Shown here: in pieces, positions 1-10,184 of the stretch
Layout of the letters: every line of letters starts with the position of its first letter
How positions within the stretch are numbered: the first letter of the stretch is position 1
From: Ekhidna sp.
GTDB lineage: Bacteria > Bacteroidota > Bacteroidia > Cytophagales > Cyclobacteriaceae
Direction: 5' to 3'
DNA: 10,914 nucleotides
Assembly: GCA_028821635.1 (NCBI GenBank)
Contig: JAPPDO010000302.1
Coordinates: 1-10,914, forward strand
Translations under genes and position numbers: made by a program
The notes under the pieces: model-generated
What the model was told of the DNA's origin: nothing
What the model saw: the letters and a program-made list of their open reading frames with translations, nothing else
The model's database searches: none

Positions 1-1
1 A

Positions 2-166
2 GAACCGGACAGAGCTAGAGTTGGATGGAGATCAGGTTATGAAGTACAGGCCATTGCGGAGAAAAAACTCCCCGATCTCAACGCATTCAGTATTGAATCC
101 GCTATGAAGATAGTAGCAGGCACGGCCAAGAGTATGGGTGTCAAGGTTTCGGATAACGCTTCTTAA
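2..166 (+). CDS. rplK: 50S ribosomal protein L11, C-terminal part (5' end outside window)
   Basis: Partial gene; the last 54 codons and the TAA stop are visible. L11 binds the GTPase-associated region of 23S rRNA at the base of the L7/L12 stalk, and this part is its RNA-binding C-terminal domain. Visible residues 35-49 (MKIVAGTAKSMGVKV) match the L11 family signature, and the preceding PDLNAF and EPDR segments fit Bacteroidota L11. The family is about 140-147 residues long, so roughly 90 N-terminal residues lie upstream. Visible residues 9-15 (WRSGYEV, bases 26-46) fit the family poorly and may contain compensating indels. The stop lies 17 bp before rplA, in the usual rplK-rplA order. The identification is firm; the exact sequence of the first 50 bases is less so. 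Confidence 0.93.
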   Translation, partial: EPDRARVGWRSGYEVQAIAEKKLPDLNAFSIESAMKIVAGTAKSMGVKVSDNAS

Positions 167-183
167 CAGAATAATATAGATAG

Positions 184-882
184 ATGGGAAAGCTTACTAA
201 AAATCAAAAAAAAACTCAGGAACTATTAGAAGTCGGCAAAGAATATTCGCTAGAAGATGCCTCGAAACTTGTAAAAGAGATTACCTTCTCAAAGTTTGAC
301 GCATCAGTAGATATAGACATCAGACTCGGTGTCGATCCGAAAAAAGCAGATCAAATGGTTCGAGGAGTTGTCTCCCTCCCCCACGGAGTAGGGAAAGAAG
401 TGAGAGTGTTGGTGTTATGCACTCCGGACAAAGAAGAAGAAGCTAAATATGCCGGTGCTGACCATGTTGGTTTAGATGAGTATATTAAGAAAATTGAAGG
501 TGGATGGACGGATATTGATGTAATCATTACCATGCCCACTGTAATGGTACAGGTGGGTAAGTTAGGTAGAATCTTGGGGCCAAGAGGTTTGATGCCCAAT
601 CCTAAATCCGGTACTGTAACAATGGATATTGCGCAAACGGTTACTGAAGTTAAAGCTGGAAAAATTGACTTTAAAGTTGATAAATTTGGCATTATTCATA
701 CAAGTATTGGTAAGGTATCTTTCCATTCTGATAAGATAAGAGAGAATGCACTTGAAATGCTGCAAACTGTTTCCAAGTTAAAGCCCTCTTCAGCAAAGGG
801 GACATATTTTAAGTCAATCACTTTATCAAGTACGATGAGCAGCGGTATTTCAATAGATAAAAGTAGCATAGGAAGCATATAG
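184..882 (+). CDS. rplA: 50S ribosomal protein L1
   Basis: L1 forms the mobile L1 stalk of the large subunit, which helps release deacylated tRNA from the E site. In several bacteria it also represses translation of its own L11-L1 mRNA. The protein has 232 residues, close to the family norm of about 230. The L1 signature is plain at residues 124-139 ([16 protein letters not shown]), followed by KSGTVT. The conserved segments [16 protein letters not shown] and MVRGVV near the N-terminus and [14 protein letters not shown] near the C-terminus are also present. The ATG start gives the expected [10 protein letters not shown]-terminus. No Shine-Dalgarno motif precedes it, only A/T-rich sequence, as is usual in Bacteroidota. 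It ends with TAG, 5 bp before rplJ. I did not identify an L1-binding RNA mimic. Confidence 0.98.
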   Translation: MGKLTKNQKKTQELLEVGKEYSLEDASKLVKEITFSKFDASVDIDIRLGVDPKKADQMVRGVVSLPHGVGKEVRVLVLCTPDKEEEAKYAGADHVGLDEYIKKIEGGWTDIDVIITMPTVMVQVGKLGRILGPRGLMPNPKSGTVTMDIAQTVTEVKAGKIDFKVDKFGIIHTSIGKVSFHSDKIRENALEMLQTVSKLKPSSAKGTYFKSITLSSTMSSGISIDKSSIGSI

Positions 883-887
883 AGGTC

Positions 888-1418
888 ATGAAACGAGAAG
901 AAAAGGCACAATTAGTAAGTGATCTTGCTGAAAAGCTTGAGGGAACAGATCACTTCTACATAACTGATACCTCTGGATTTACAGTTGCTGAAGTGAATAA
1001 GTTCAGAGAAATGTGTTATAAGAAAGGTGTGGAGTATAAAATGGTGAAGAATACCTTTATAAAGAAAGCACTTGGGAATATTGAGGGAGATTTTTCATCT
1101 CTACACAAAGTTTTGAAAGGAACTTCAGGAATCATGTTCGTTAATGAGAATGCAAGTGTCCCCGCTAAGATTATGAAGAACTTCAAGAAAGAAGACCCAA
1201 GGGGAAGACCAACACTAAAAGCTGCTTCAATAGGCTCAGATTTATTTATTGGTGAAGATCAGTTAGGGGTTCTTGCTAATCTGAAGTCCAAACAAGAACT
1301 TATTGGCGAGATCATTACATTATTACAATCTCCTGCGAAAAATGTTCTTTCTCTTTTACAGAGTGGAGAGCAAACGCTGGCAGGTATTGTTAAAACACTT
1401 TCAAGAAAAGAAGAATAA
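888..1418 (+). CDS. rplJ: 50S ribosomal protein L10
   Basis: L10 (P0) anchors the L7/L12 dimers to the ribosome and contacts 23S rRNA beside L11. The protein has 176 residues, typical for the family. The N-terminal rRNA-binding domain is recognisable (MKREEKAQLVSDLAEKL, then YITDTSGFTVAEVNKFR and VEYKMVKNTFIKKAL at about residues 50-65). The C-terminal stretch from about residue 143 (LLQSPAKNVLSLLQ to the end) is the helical segment that binds L7/L12 dimers. The start lies 5 bp after the rplA stop, so translational coupling is likely. That gap leaves no room for a long L10-binding leader of the E. coli kind. AGAGGT next to the ATG looks like a Shine-Dalgarno motif but sits too close to act as a normal one. 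rplL follows after 30 bp. Confidence 0.98.
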   Translation: MKREEKAQLVSDLAEKLEGTDHFYITDTSGFTVAEVNKFREMCYKKGVEYKMVKNTFIKKALGNIEGDFSSLHKVLKGTSGIMFVNENASVPAKIMKNFKKEDPRGRPTLKAASIGSDLFIGEDQLGVLANLKSKQELIGEIITLLQSPAKNVLSLLQSGEQTLAGIVKTLSRKEE

Positions 1419-1448
1419 AATTTTAACAGAAATAACACTTAATATAAA

Positions 1449-1835
1449 ATGGCAGACTTAAAAGAATTTGCAGAACAGTTAGTAAACCTTTCAGTGAAAG
1501 AGGTAAGTGAACTAGCTAATATCCTTAAAGACGAGTATGGTATTGAGCCTGCGGTAGCAGCTGTAGGTCCTACGGTGGCAGCAGGTGGAGATGGTGCAGG
1601 AAATGAAAGCGTAGTTGAAGAGAAATCTTCATTTGATGTTATCTTGAAATCACCGGGTGGAGCTAAACTAGCTGTTGTGAAGTTAGTTAAAGAACTCACC
1701 GGAATCGGGCTCAAAGAAGCAAAAGGATTAGTTGATAATGCTCCCAAAGCAGTAAAAGAGGGAGCTGCCAAAGATGAGGCTGAAGGTCTTAAAAAGCAAC
1801 TTGAAGAAGCTGGCGCAGAAGTAGAGTTGAAGTAA
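1449..1835 (+). CDS. rplL: 50S ribosomal protein L7/L12
   Basis: L7/L12 is the multicopy acidic stalk protein that recruits translational GTPases (EF-Tu, EF-G, IF2, RF3) and stimulates their activity. The protein has 128 residues, the normal length. Residues 1 to about 34 form the helical dimerisation domain that binds L10. Residues about 35-58 are the Ala/Gly-rich flexible hinge ([17 protein letters not shown]). Residues about 60-128 are the compact C-terminal factor-binding domain, with the conserved [20 protein letters not shown] and LVDNAPK segments. It starts at ATG 30 bp after rplJ, behind an A/T-rich leader with no Shine-Dalgarno motif. A 112-bp gap separates it from rpoB, the largest spacing inside the operon; this is where E. 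coli places attenuation and RNase III processing. Confidence 0.98.
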   Translation: MADLKEFAEQLVNLSVKEVSELANILKDEYGIEPAVAAVGPTVAAGGDGAGNESVVEEKSSFDVILKSPGGAKLAVVKLVKELTGIGLKEAKGLVDNAPKAVKEGAAKDEAEGLKKQLEEAGAEVELK

Positions 1836-1947
1836 TTAGCTATAGCTTAATTTAGTTTGGGCCCGACATCTCAAAGGTCAGTTGCTTGTTTATTTGTATG
1901 TAATACTAAAAGTTCTTTAAAATTTTCAAATTAAAACTCTGTAAAAT
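1836..1947 (+). promoter_or_regulatory. rplL-rpoB intercistronic region with a weak AU-rich hairpin
   Basis: This is the 112-bp gap between rplL and rpoB. Overlapping the rplL stop is a small possible hairpin: AATTAGC (1834-1840), loop TATA, then GC-T-TAATT (1845-1852) with one bulged T. No T-run follows, so it is not a standard terminator. GGGCCC at 1859-1864 is a six-base palindrome only. No convincing Bacteroidota promoter was found: TTTG at 1856-1859 and TTTATTTG at 1889-1896 are 29 bp apart and the second mismatches the consensus. A role in partial attenuation or processing is inferred from position only. Confidence 0.3.
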
Positions 1948-4900
1948 TTGGCTACAATTAAAAACGGGAGAATCAACTTTTCTTCCATTAAATTAGTGAT
2001 AGATTATCCAGATTTTCTGGATGTCCAACTAAAATCGTTTATTGACTTTTTCCAGTTAGATACCCCCGCAGAGAGAAAAGAGGGTGAAGGACTTTACAAG
2101 GTATTTATGGAAAACTTTCCAATTACCGATTCTAGGGAGAATTTTGTGCTGGAGTTCGTGGATTACACCGTTGATCCATCAAAATATAGCATTCAGGAGT
2201 GCATTGAAAGAGGATTAACATACTCTGTTCCTTTAAAGGCTAAACTAAGACTTCTTTGCAATGATGAAGAAAATGAGGATTTTGAGACAATCGAACAAGA
2301 GGTATTTTTAGGAAACATACCCTACATGACCGAGAAGGGGTCTTTTATAATCAACGGAGCGGAAAGGGTAATTGTGTCTCAGCTTCACAGATCGCCCGGA
2401 GTTTTCTTTGCACACAGCAAGCATACAAATGGCACATTACTATACAGTGCAAGAATTATTCCCTTTAGAGGATCATGGATTGAATTTGCTACCGACGTTA
2501 ATAACGTTATGTATGCTTATATTGATCGAAAAAAGAAATTTCCGATTACAACACTTTTAAGGTCTATTGGATATGGATCTGATAAAGAAATCTTAGACCT
2601 ATTTGGTTTATCTGAAGAAGTTGAGGCTACCGAGAAGGAGCTAAAGAAGGCCGCTGGAAGAAGGTTAGCCGCAAGGGTTCTGAGAACATGGACAGAAGAT
2701 TTCGTGGATGAAGATACCGGAGAGGTGGTTTCCATTGATAGAAATGAGGTAGTTCTTGAAAGGGATGGTATTATAGATGAAGATGATATCGCCATAATCC
2801 TTAATTCTGGTGCCAAATCAGTGATTCTACACAGAAAGGATGTGAATATTGCGGAGTACTCAATCATTTATAATACACTTCAAAAAGACAATTCAAACTC
2901 AGAGAAAGAAGCCGTCGAGCAGATTTACCGACAGCTAAGAAATACAGATGCCCCTGACGAACAAACGGCAAGAGATATTATTACCAGTCTCTTCTTCTCC
3001 GACAAGAGATATGATTTAGGTGAAGTTGGCAGATACAGAATCAACAAGAAACTGAACATGGATAAAGATTGGGATAGAAGAGTACTGTCCACTGAAGATA
3101 TTATCCTTATCATTAAATACCTCATCAGTTTAATCAATAGTAAAACTGTAATTGATGACATTGACCATTTGAGTAATAGAAGAGTTAGAACGGTTGGAGA
3201 GCAGTTGTATTCTGAATTTGGCACTGGCCTTTCCAGAATGGCTCGAACCATAAAAGAGCGAATGAACGTCCGCGATAATGAAGACTTTAAACCAGTTGAT
3301 TTGATCAATGCAAGAACACTCTCCTCGGTGATCAATTCCTTCTTTGGCACCAACCAATTGTCCCAATTCATGGATCAAACTAATCCATTAGCAGAAGTAA
3401 CACACAAAAGAAGGATGTCAGCCTTAGGCCCCGGAGGTCTATCGAGAGAACGAGCAGGTTTTGAAGTACGAGATGTTCACTACACGCACTATGGCCGGCT
3501 TTGCACTATCGAAACGCCGGAAGGTCCTAACATTGGTTTAATCTCTTCACTTTGTGTTCACGCAAAAGTGAACCAAATGGGATTTATTGAGACCCCATAC
3601 AGAGAAGTGGCCCGAGGGAAGGTGGATATGTCGGGTAATGTGAAATACCTAACGGCCGAAGAAGAAGACACATACAACATTGCGCAGGCAAATGCGCCAC
3701 TCTCTGATAAGGGTAAATTTCTGAATAATAAAGTTAAAGCACGCTTTGAAGGCGACTTCCCGCTTTGTGAAGACGATAAAATAAGCTACATGGACGTAGC
3801 ACCCAACCAAATTGTATCCGTTGCAGCATCAATGATCCCATTCCTTGAGCATGATGACGCAAACAGGGCCTTGATGGGATCAAACATGCAGCGTCAAGCC
3901 GTCCCGTTAATGAGACCTCAGGCTCCTATCGTCGGAACAGGGCTGGAAAGAAGGGTCGCACTTGATTCAAGATCGTTAATTAGAGCGGAAGGCTCCGGAG
4001 TAATTGATTACGTAGATGCGAATAAGATCATAGCAAGTTATGTTCTTGCTGAAGAGGAGGAAATCACTTCATTCAATAAGTCCTCAGTGACCTACGACTT
4101 GGTTAAATTTAGAAGAACCAACCAAGATACTTGTATTAACCTTAAGCCAATAGTAAAGAAGGGGGATAAGGTTCAGAAAGGTCAGCCATTATGCGAAGGT
4201 TTTGCAACAGAAAATGGGGAGTTGGCACTGGGGATCAATATGAAAGTGGCATTTATGCCTTGGCAAGGATACAACTTTGAGGATGCAATTGTAATCTCAG
4301 AAAGAGTAGTCAGAGAAGATATTTTTACTTCAATTCACGTTGAAGAATTTGAACTTGAGGTAAGAGATACGAAAAGAGGTGAAGAGGAATTTACGAGTGA
4401 GATTCCTAACGTTTCAGAAGAGGCAGTTAAAAACCTTGATGAAAATGGAATCATCCACATTGGAGCAGAGATTAAAGAAGGAGACATCCTGATCGGTAAG
4501 ATTACTCCAAAAGGAGAGTCAGACCCAACGCCGGAGGAGAAGCTTTTAAGAGCAATATTTGGTGACAAGGCTGGTGACGTGAAAGATGCTTCTTTGAAAG
4601 CTCCACCATCCCTGAAAGGGATTGTGATTGACACTAAACTCTTTTCCAGGCCTAAGAAGGACAAGGATGTAAGAGCCAAAGCCAAGAAAGAGGTTGAACT
4701 TCTTAAAAATAAATATAGCCAAAAGCTCACTGAAGCTAGAGAAACCATGGTTGAAAAATTGACAAAACTTCTGGAAGGAAAGAATTGTCAGGGAATTAAG
4801 CACAAATTTGGTGAGCAAGTGATGAGCAAAGGTGTCAAGTTCTCCAGGAAAAACATTGAAGCTAACCTTTTCCCCCCCGAGAACAAGTATAGAGATGAAA

Positions 4901-5790
4901 GCAACTACAACGTTCCTGAAGAAGCAAACCTCATTTCTGACTTAATCATTGAGGATTGGACAGGAGATGAATATACAGATGCTCTAATCCTTAAAATGGT
5001 TAAAAATTATATTGGGCACAGAAATAATATTTCAGGTTTATTCAAGAGGGAAAGATTCACACTGGAAGTAGGGGACGAATTGCCTGCGGGCATTGTGAAG
5101 CTCGCAAAAGTCTACATTGCCAAGAAGCGTAAATTGAAAGTGGGCGATAAAATGGCAGGACGACATGGCAATAAAGGTGTAGTAGCGAAAATTGTCAGAG
5201 AAGAAGACATGCCATTCAGTGAAGATGGAACACCTGTTGATATTGTATTGAATCCGCTAGGTGTACCTTCCAGAATGAATATAGGTCAGATTTATGAGAC
5301 CGTTCTTGGATGGGCCGGCATGAGGCTGGAAAAGAAATACGCTACTCCAATTTTTGATGGAGCCACTGAAGATGAAGTTCAGAACGAATTGAAAGAGGCC
5401 GGATTGCCAAACTTTGGCCGCACTCACTTGTACGATGGGCTAACAGGCGAAAGATTTGATCAACTAGTCACGGTTGGCGTAATATATATGTTAAAATTAG
5501 GCCACCTTGTTGATGACAAGATGCACGCAAGAAGTATTGGGCCTTACTCACTTATCACGCAGCAGCCACTTGGAGGTAAAGCTCAATTTGGAGGTCAGCG
5601 TTTCGGAGAGATGGAGGTATGGGCACTTGAAGCCTTTGGTGCAGCTAATGTTCTTCAAGAAATTCTCACAATAAAATCAGATGATGTGATTGGAAGAGCG
5701 AAAGCTTATGAAGCTATTGTTAAAGGAGAGAATATGAACAAGCCAAACATACCCGAATCGTTCAATGTATTGATCCATGAACTGAGATGA
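1948..5790 (+). CDS. rpoB: DNA-directed RNA polymerase subunit beta (TTG start; stops at a TGA inside the conserved tail)
   Basis: Beta subunit of the core RNA polymerase, 1280 residues as read. The TTG start is the only upstream choice: an in-frame TAA lies at 1942-1944, and the peptide from TTG ([11 protein letters not shown], then YPDFLDVQ) is the normal N-terminus. The rifampicin pocket at residues about 470-493 ([22 protein letters not shown]) keeps Q473, D476, H486, R489 and S491, so no common resistance change is seen. GYNFEDA lies at 774-780, and the active-centre KMAGRHGNK at 1068-1076 has both lysines. Residues about 900-1045 contain a charged, coiled-coil-like lineage insert. The C-terminus reads [12 protein letters not shown] and then TGA, where relatives continue with Gly or Ser. 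The same frame then encodes eight tail-like residues to a TAA at 5815-5817, so the ancestral protein was probably 1289 residues. Confidence 0.98.
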   Translation: MATIKNGRINFSSIKLVIDYPDFLDVQLKSFIDFFQLDTPAERKEGEGLYKVFMENFPITDSRENFVLEFVDYTVDPSKYSIQECIERGLTYSVPLKAKLRLLCNDEENEDFETIEQEVFLGNIPYMTEKGSFIINGAERVIVSQLHRSPGVFFAHSKHTNGTLLYSARIIPFRGSWIEFATDVNNVMYAYIDRKKKFPITTLLRSIGYGSDKEILDLFGLSEEVEATEKELKKAAGRRLAARVLRTWTEDFVDEDTGEVVSIDRNEVVLERDGIIDEDDIAIILNSGAKSVILHRKDVNIAEYSIIYNTLQKDNSNSEKEAVEQIYRQLRNTDAPDEQTARDIITSLFFSDKRYDLGEVGRYRINKKLNMDKDWDRRVLSTEDIILIIKYLISLINSKTVIDDIDHLSNRRVRTVGEQLYSEFGTGLSRMARTIKERMNVRDNEDFKPVDLINARTLSSVINSFFGTNQLSQFMDQTNPLAEVTHKRRMSALGPGGLSRERAGFEVRDVHYTHYGRLCTIETPEGPNIGLISSLCVHAKVNQMGFIETPYREVARGKVDMSGNVKYLTAEEEDTYNIAQANAPLSDKGKFLNNKVKARFEGDFPLCEDDKISYMDVAPNQIVSVAASMIPFLEHDDANRALMGSNMQRQAVPLMRPQAPIVGTGLERRVALDSRSLIRAEGSGVIDYVDANKIIASYVLAEEEEITSFNKSSVTYDLVKFRRTNQDTCINLKPIVKKGDKVQKGQPLCEGFATENGELALGINMKVAFMPWQGYNFEDAIVISERVVREDIFTSIHVEEFELEVRDTKRGEEEFTSEIPNVSEEAVKNLDENGIIHIGAEIKEGDILIGKITPKGESDPTPEEKLLRAIFGDKAGDVKDASLKAPPSLKGIVIDTKLFSRPKKDKDVRAKAKKEVELLKNKYSQKLTEARETMVEKLTKLLEGKNCQGIKHKFGEQVMSKGVKFSRKNIEANLFPPENKYRDESNYNVPEEANLISDLIIEDWTGDEYTDALILKMVKNYIGHRNNISGLFKRERFTLEVGDELPAGIVKLAKVYIAKKRKLKVGDKMAGRHGNKGVVAKIVREEDMPFSEDGTPVDIVLNPLGVPSRMNIGQIYETVLGWAGMRLEKKYATPIFDGATEDEVQNELKEAGLPNFGRTHLYDGLTGERFDQLVTVGVIYMLKLGHLVDDKMHARSIGPYSLITQQPLGGKAQFGGQRFGEMEVWALEAFGAANVLQEILTIKSDDVIGRAKAYEAIVKGENMNKPNIPESFNVLIHELR

Positions 5791-5817
5791 TTAGCACTTG
5801 AAATTACTTTAGACTAA
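5788..5817 (+). other. Displaced rpoB 3' end: TGA followed by in-frame conserved tail codons
   Basis: After the TGA at 5788-5790 the rpoB frame reads LALEITLD and then TAA (5815-5817). Bacteroidota RpoB proteins typically end in ELRGLxLxxxL(D/E), and E. coli ends EIRSLGINIELEDE. The TGA therefore sits at the Gly/Ser position and differs by one base from GGA. What follows looks like the original tail, not random intergenic sequence. Whether these codons are translated cannot be decided from the sequence. Confidence 0.75.
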
Positions 5818-5831
5818 AATTTAAATAACTA

Positions 5832-5855
5832 TCCTCTTGAACAGTAGCGAGAGGA
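5832..5855 (+). promoter_or_regulatory. rpoB-rpoC intercistronic RNA hairpin
   Basis: A continuous 8-bp stem is formed by TCCTCTTG (5832-5839) and CGAGAGGA (5848-5855) with one G-U pair. The loop has 8 nt (AACAGTAG). It lies 15 bp upstream of the rpoC ATG and no T-run follows, so it is not an intrinsic terminator. It may influence processing or rpoC translation initiation; that role is inferred from position only. Confidence 0.4.
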
Positions 5856-5870
5856 CTTACTGATACAAAT

Positions 5871-8800
5871 ATGGCGTTTAGAAAAAATAAAAAAATCCAT
5901 AACGAATTCTCAAGAGTTATCACCAGTCTGGCTTCTCCGGAGTCTATTCTGGAAGGCTCATACGGGGAGGTGACACAGCCTGAAACCATCAACTACAGGA
6001 CATACAAGCCTGAGATGGGTGGTCTTTTCTGCGAAAGAATCTTTGGTCCGGTTAAAGATTGGGAGTGTCATTGCGGCAAGTATAAAAGGATCAGATATAA
6101 AGGAATTATCTGCGATAGATGTGGGGTTGAAGTCACTGAGAAGAAAGTAAGGAGAGAGAGAATGGGGCATATCGAATTGGTAGTCCCTGTGGCCCACATT
6201 TGGTATTTTAAATCTTTGCCAAATAAGATTGGATACCTTTTAGGAATTCCTACTAAGAAATTAGATCAAATCATCTACTACGAAAGATACATTGTGATTC
6301 AGCCCGGAGTTAAGGAAGAAGATGGGGTTTCTAAATTAGACTTTCTGACCGAAGAGGAGTACTTGGATATTTTAGATAAACTTCCAAGAGAAAACGAGAT
6401 GTTGGATGATGATGATCCAAACAAGTTCATCGCAAAAATGGGTGCTGACGCACTTAAAATGCTCCTAGCAAGGACCCAATTAGATGAACTCTCTTACGAA
6501 TTGAGGCACCAGGCCGCAACGGATACTTCTCAGCAGAGAAAAGCAGAAGCACTAAAAAGACTTCGAGTAGTAGAAGCATTTAGAGACGCTAAAACAAGAA
6601 TTGAGAACAAGCCGGAATGGATGATAGTGAAGATGGTTCCCGTGATTCCTCCGGAATTGCGCCCGCTGGTTCCTTTAGATGGAGGCCGATTTGCTACCTC
6701 CGACTTGAATGACCTTTACAGGAGGGTTATCATCAGAAATAATCGCCTTAAAAGACTTATTGACATAAAAGCACCGGAGGTAATCCTTAGAAATGAGAAA
6801 AGAATGCTTCAGGAAGCCGTTGACTCATTATTCGACAATTCAAGAAAAGTCAATGCAGTAAGATCTGACGGTAACAGAGCACTCAAATCTTTGAGTGATA
6901 TGCTCAAAGGAAAGCAAGGTCGATTCCGTCAAAATCTACTTGGAAAGCGAGTTGACTATTCCGGTCGGTCTGTAATCGTTGTGGGTCCGGAATTGAAAAT
7001 GCATGAGTGTGGACTTCCCAAGAATATGGCTGCCGAGCTTTTCAAACCCTTCATTATCAGAAAGCTAATAGAGAGAGGTATTGTTAAGACGGTCAAGTCA
7101 GCTAAAAAAATCGTTGATAGAAAAGATTCTGTAATTTGGGACATCCTCGAGAACGTGTTAAAAGGACATCCTGTGCTGCTTAACAGGGCCCCCACACTCC
7201 ACAGATTAGGTATTCAGGCATTTCAGCCCAAATTAATCGAGGGTAAGGCAATTCAGTTACATCCACTTGCTTGTACTGCATTCAATGCTGACTTTGACGG
7301 TGATCAGATGGCTGTTCACGTGCCGCTTGGTCATGAAGCAATTCTGGAAGCCTCTCTGTTAATGTTCTCATCTCACAATATCTTAAATCCGGCAAATGGG
7401 GCACCGATTGCAGTACCTTCACAGGATATGGTCTTAGGCCTTTATTACATTACAAAAGGAAGAAGGAGTATAGAAAAAGAGCAAGTCCCGGGAGAAGGTA
7501 AGATTTTCTATTCTCATGAAGAAGTAATTATAGCACTGAACGAAAAGCAAATTTCTCAGCATGCCTATATTAAGTTAAGAACTAAAGTAAGAAATGAGAA
7601 TGGCGAGCTTGAGAGTAAAATTATTGAAACAGTCGCAGGCAGGGTTCTTTTTAATGAAGCTGTACCGGAGAAAGTCGGCTATTTAAATGAGCTTTTAACC
7701 AAGAAAAAGCTTCAGAAGATCATCGCTAATGTCTTCAAAATTTCAGGAATGGCAAGAACTGCACACTTCCTAGACAATATAAAAGATCTTGGATTTAAAA
7801 TGGCCTATCAGGGAGGTCTCTCCATGGGACTGGATAACATCGCAATTCCTGAAGAAAAAGAGAAACTAATAGCACAAGCTAAGGAAGAAGTAGACGGCGT
7901 ATGGCAAAACTATTGGACAGGTCTCATCACAGATAATGAAAGGTATAATCAGGTTATTGACATCTGGACAAGAACCAATACCCAATTAACAAACTCTCTG
8001 ATGACTCAGATGGAGGAGGACGATCAAGGCTTTAACTCGATCTATATGATGATGCACTCAGGTGCAAGAGGATCAAGGGAGCAAATTCGTCAACTGGGCG
8101 GCATGAGAGGATTGATGGCAAAACCTCAGAAAAATCTCCAAGGATCCATCGGAGAGATCATTGAAAATCCAATTCTTTCAAACTTTAAAGAAGGATTGGA
8201 CGTAATTGAATACTTCATTTCAACTCACGGTGCCAGAAAAGGACTTGCGGACACAGCACTTAAAACTGCTGATGCAGGTTATTTAACAAGAAGGCTTGTG
8301 GACGTTGCACAGGATGTTGTAATTAATGAAGAAGACTGTGGAACACTAAGAGGCCTCTCTGTTTCAGCCTTGAAGGATAATGAAGAAATTGTTGAAGCTC
8401 TCTCTGAAAGAATCCTTGGAAGGGTATCTGTACATGACATTTATGATCCAATTTCTGATAAATTAATTATTGAATCCGGGCAAGAGTTCTCAGAAGAGAT
8501 TGCCGACCACATAGACAACTCAGCAATTGATAAAGTAGAGATTAGATCAGTATTAATATGTGAAACTCATCAGGGAGTCTGTTCAAAGTGCTATGGTAGA
8601 AACCTTTCCACCGGAAAGATGTCGCATACAGGAGAGGCAGTCGGAGTAATTGCTGCCCAGTCAATAGGTGAGCCCGGCACTCAGCTTACTTTAAGAACTT
8701 TCCACGTAGGAGGCACTGCATCCAACATCGCCGTAGATGCGAATATTAAAGCAAAATTTGATGGTGTCATTGAATTTGATGAATTGAGAACCGTAAAGTC

Positions 8801-10178
8801 TACAAACGAAGAGGGTAAAAGCGTTGAAGTAGTAATGGTAAGGTCGGGTGAAATTAGAATCCTTGATGACAAGAAGGAGAAAAACCTAATTTCTAACCAT
8901 ATTCCTTACGGAGCGATCCTCAAAGTGAAAGATGGTGACAAAGTGTCTAAAGGAGATGAGATTTGCTACTGGGATCCTTACAATGCTGTGATCATGTCTG
9001 AGTTTGAAGGCACTGCATCATTTGATTCAATCATTGAAGGCATTACATTTAAAGAAGAATCGGATGAGCAGACAGGACATAGAGAGAAGGTGATCATTGA
9101 TACGAAAGATAAGACGAAGAACCCCGCAATTGAAGTTGTTAATAAAGATGGTGAAACTCAGAAATCTTATAATTTGCCAGTTGGGTCTTATCTGGCCGTA
9201 AATGAAGGTGATACATTGAAACCCGGACAGGTACTGGCTAAGATTCCAAGAAAAACGGGCAAGAATAGAGATATTACAGGAGGTCTTCCAAGAGTAACCG
9301 AACTCTTTGAGGCTAGAAACCCATCTAACCCTGCCGTTGTTAGTGAAATTGACGGCGTTGTTGAGTACGGAGGAATCAAAAGAGGTAAAAGAGAGATTTA
9401 TATTGAATCCAAAGATGGCATTAAAAAACGTTATATGGTTTCACTATCAAAACACATCCTTGTACAAGACAATGACTATGTGAGGGCTGGAGATGCACTT
9501 TCCGACGGTGCGACTACACCAGCGGATATTTTGAAGATCAAAGGGCCAACAGCCGTCCAGGAGTATCTGGTGAATGAGATTCAGGAAGTATACAGGCTAC
9601 AGGGGGTAAAGATAAATGATAAGCATATTGAGGTAATTGTTCGTCAGATGATGCAGAAAGTAATCATTGAGAATGCAGGTGATACCAGTTTCTTGACAAA
9701 TCAGTTAGTTGATCGATTTGTTTTCATGGAAGAAAATGACAACGTGCTTGACAAAAAAGTCGTTGTAAATCCGGGAGATTCAGAGAACTTCAAAGCCGGC
9801 CAGATCATTGACGCAAAAAGTCTGAGAGATGAGACATCAAGCCTGAAAAGAAGGGATATGAAACTAATGCAAGTAAGAGACGCTGAACCTGCTACAGGTA
9901 AGCCAACACTTCAAGGCATCACACAAGCATCTCTTGGAACCGAAAGCTTCATCTCCGCAGCCTCATTCCAAGAGACAACCAAAGTATTGAGTGAAGCCTC
10001 AATAAGAGGTAAAGCCGATACATTAATTGGACTGAAAGAAAATGTGATTGTAGGTCACCTAATCCCTGCGGGAACCGGAACAAGAAAATATAGTAAATAT
10101 ATTGTAAACTCAGAAGAAGAGTATAACAATCTTATTGCTTCTCGTAAAGAGTTTAGAACCAAAGAAGTCGAAGCCTAA
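5871..10178 (+). CDS. rpoC: DNA-directed RNA polymerase subunit beta'
   Basis: Beta' subunit of core RNA polymerase, carrying the catalytic Mg centre; 1435 residues, near-normal for the family and apparently intact. The N-terminal zinc site is C66, C68, C81 and C84. [11 protein letters not shown] lies at 358-368. HRLGIQAF (444-451) includes the NTP-contacting Arg445. The catalytic NADFDGDQM is at 472-480 with Asp474, Asp476 and Asp478. The second zinc site is C823, C897, C904 and C907. The trigger loop begins at [16 protein letters not shown] (930-945), with Leu941 where E. coli has Met932. It resumes at DITGGLPRV (from 1134), so residues about 950-1130 form an SI3-like insert with sandwich-barrel hybrid motifs, as in E. 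coli. The C-terminus has GLKENVIVG (1387-1395) and LIPAGTG. The ATG gives the family N-terminus MAFRKNKK. The stop lies 6 bp before the DUF3467 gene. Confidence 0.99.
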   Translation: MAFRKNKKIHNEFSRVITSLASPESILEGSYGEVTQPETINYRTYKPEMGGLFCERIFGPVKDWECHCGKYKRIRYKGIICDRCGVEVTEKKVRRERMGHIELVVPVAHIWYFKSLPNKIGYLLGIPTKKLDQIIYYERYIVIQPGVKEEDGVSKLDFLTEEEYLDILDKLPRENEMLDDDDPNKFIAKMGADALKMLLARTQLDELSYELRHQAATDTSQQRKAEALKRLRVVEAFRDAKTRIENKPEWMIVKMVPVIPPELRPLVPLDGGRFATSDLNDLYRRVIIRNNRLKRLIDIKAPEVILRNEKRMLQEAVDSLFDNSRKVNAVRSDGNRALKSLSDMLKGKQGRFRQNLLGKRVDYSGRSVIVVGPELKMHECGLPKNMAAELFKPFIIRKLIERGIVKTVKSAKKIVDRKDSVIWDILENVLKGHPVLLNRAPTLHRLGIQAFQPKLIEGKAIQLHPLACTAFNADFDGDQMAVHVPLGHEAILEASLLMFSSHNILNPANGAPIAVPSQDMVLGLYYITKGRRSIEKEQVPGEGKIFYSHEEVIIALNEKQISQHAYIKLRTKVRNENGELESKIIETVAGRVLFNEAVPEKVGYLNELLTKKKLQKIIANVFKISGMARTAHFLDNIKDLGFKMAYQGGLSMGLDNIAIPEEKEKLIAQAKEEVDGVWQNYWTGLITDNERYNQVIDIWTRTNTQLTNSLMTQMEEDDQGFNSIYMMMHSGARGSREQIRQLGGMRGLMAKPQKNLQGSIGEIIENPILSNFKEGLDVIEYFISTHGARKGLADTALKTADAGYLTRRLVDVAQDVVINEEDCGTLRGLSVSALKDNEEIVEALSERILGRVSVHDIYDPISDKLIIESGQEFSEEIADHIDNSAIDKVEIRSVLICETHQGVCSKCYGRNLSTGKMSHTGEAVGVIAAQSIGEPGTQLTLRTFHVGGTASNIAVDANIKAKFDGVIEFDELRTVKSTNEEGKSVEVVMVRSGEIRILDDKKEKNLISNHIPYGAILKVKDGDKVSKGDEICYWDPYNAVIMSEFEGTASFDSIIEGITFKEESDEQTGHREKVIIDTKDKTKNPAIEVVNKDGETQKSYNLPVGSYLAVNEGDTLKPGQVLAKIPRKTGKNRDITGGLPRVTELFEARNPSNPAVVSEIDGVVEYGGIKRGKREIYIESKDGIKKRYMVSLSKHILVQDNDYVRAGDALSDGATTPADILKIKGPTAVQEYLVNEIQEVYRLQGVKINDKHIEVIVRQMMQKVIIENAGDTSFLTNQLVDRFVFMEENDNVLDKKVVVNPGDSENFKAGQIIDAKSLRDETSSLKRRDMKLMQVRDAEPATGKPTLQGITQASLGTESFISAASFQETTKVLSEASIRGKADTLIGLKENVIVGHLIPAGTGTRKYSKYIVNSEEEYNNLIASRKEFRTKEVEA

Positions 10179-10184
10179 TTTGCC

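Noticed and set aside
351..692. Open frames of 60-150 codons on the minus strand inside rplA, rplL, rpoB and rpoC
   Set aside because: They lie wholly within strongly conserved genes in other frames and show no recognisable family or independent initiation signal.
1942..1950. TAAAATTTG resembling a -7 promoter box
   Set aside because: It has one extra base compared with TAnnTTTG, it overlaps the rpoB start codon, and I did not find a properly spaced -33 box for it.
3361..3429. Rifampicin-resistance changes in the RpoB pocket
   Set aside because: Residues equivalent to E. coli Q513, D516, H526, R529 and S531 are all wild type. The differences seen (T478, A482, M490) are not the classic resistance substitutions.
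1942..5790. Genome-wide recoding of TGA to Gly (as in Gracilibacteria/SR1), suggested by TGA at a Gly position in rpoB
   Set aside because: The rest of the roughly 10 kb of coding sequence uses ordinary GGN glycine codons and contains no other in-frame TGA. Protein content also points to Bacteroidota. A single site cannot support a changed code.
5791..5870. A separate promoter for rpoC in the rpoB-rpoC gap
   Set aside because: TTG and TAAAATTT elements occur, but no pair with the TTTG, 19-21 bp, TAnnTTTG layout is present.
8658..9296. The long segment between trigger-loop halves in rpoC as a foreign insertion
   Set aside because: It matches the SI3 insert position and style seen in E. coli beta', so it is lineage-normal.
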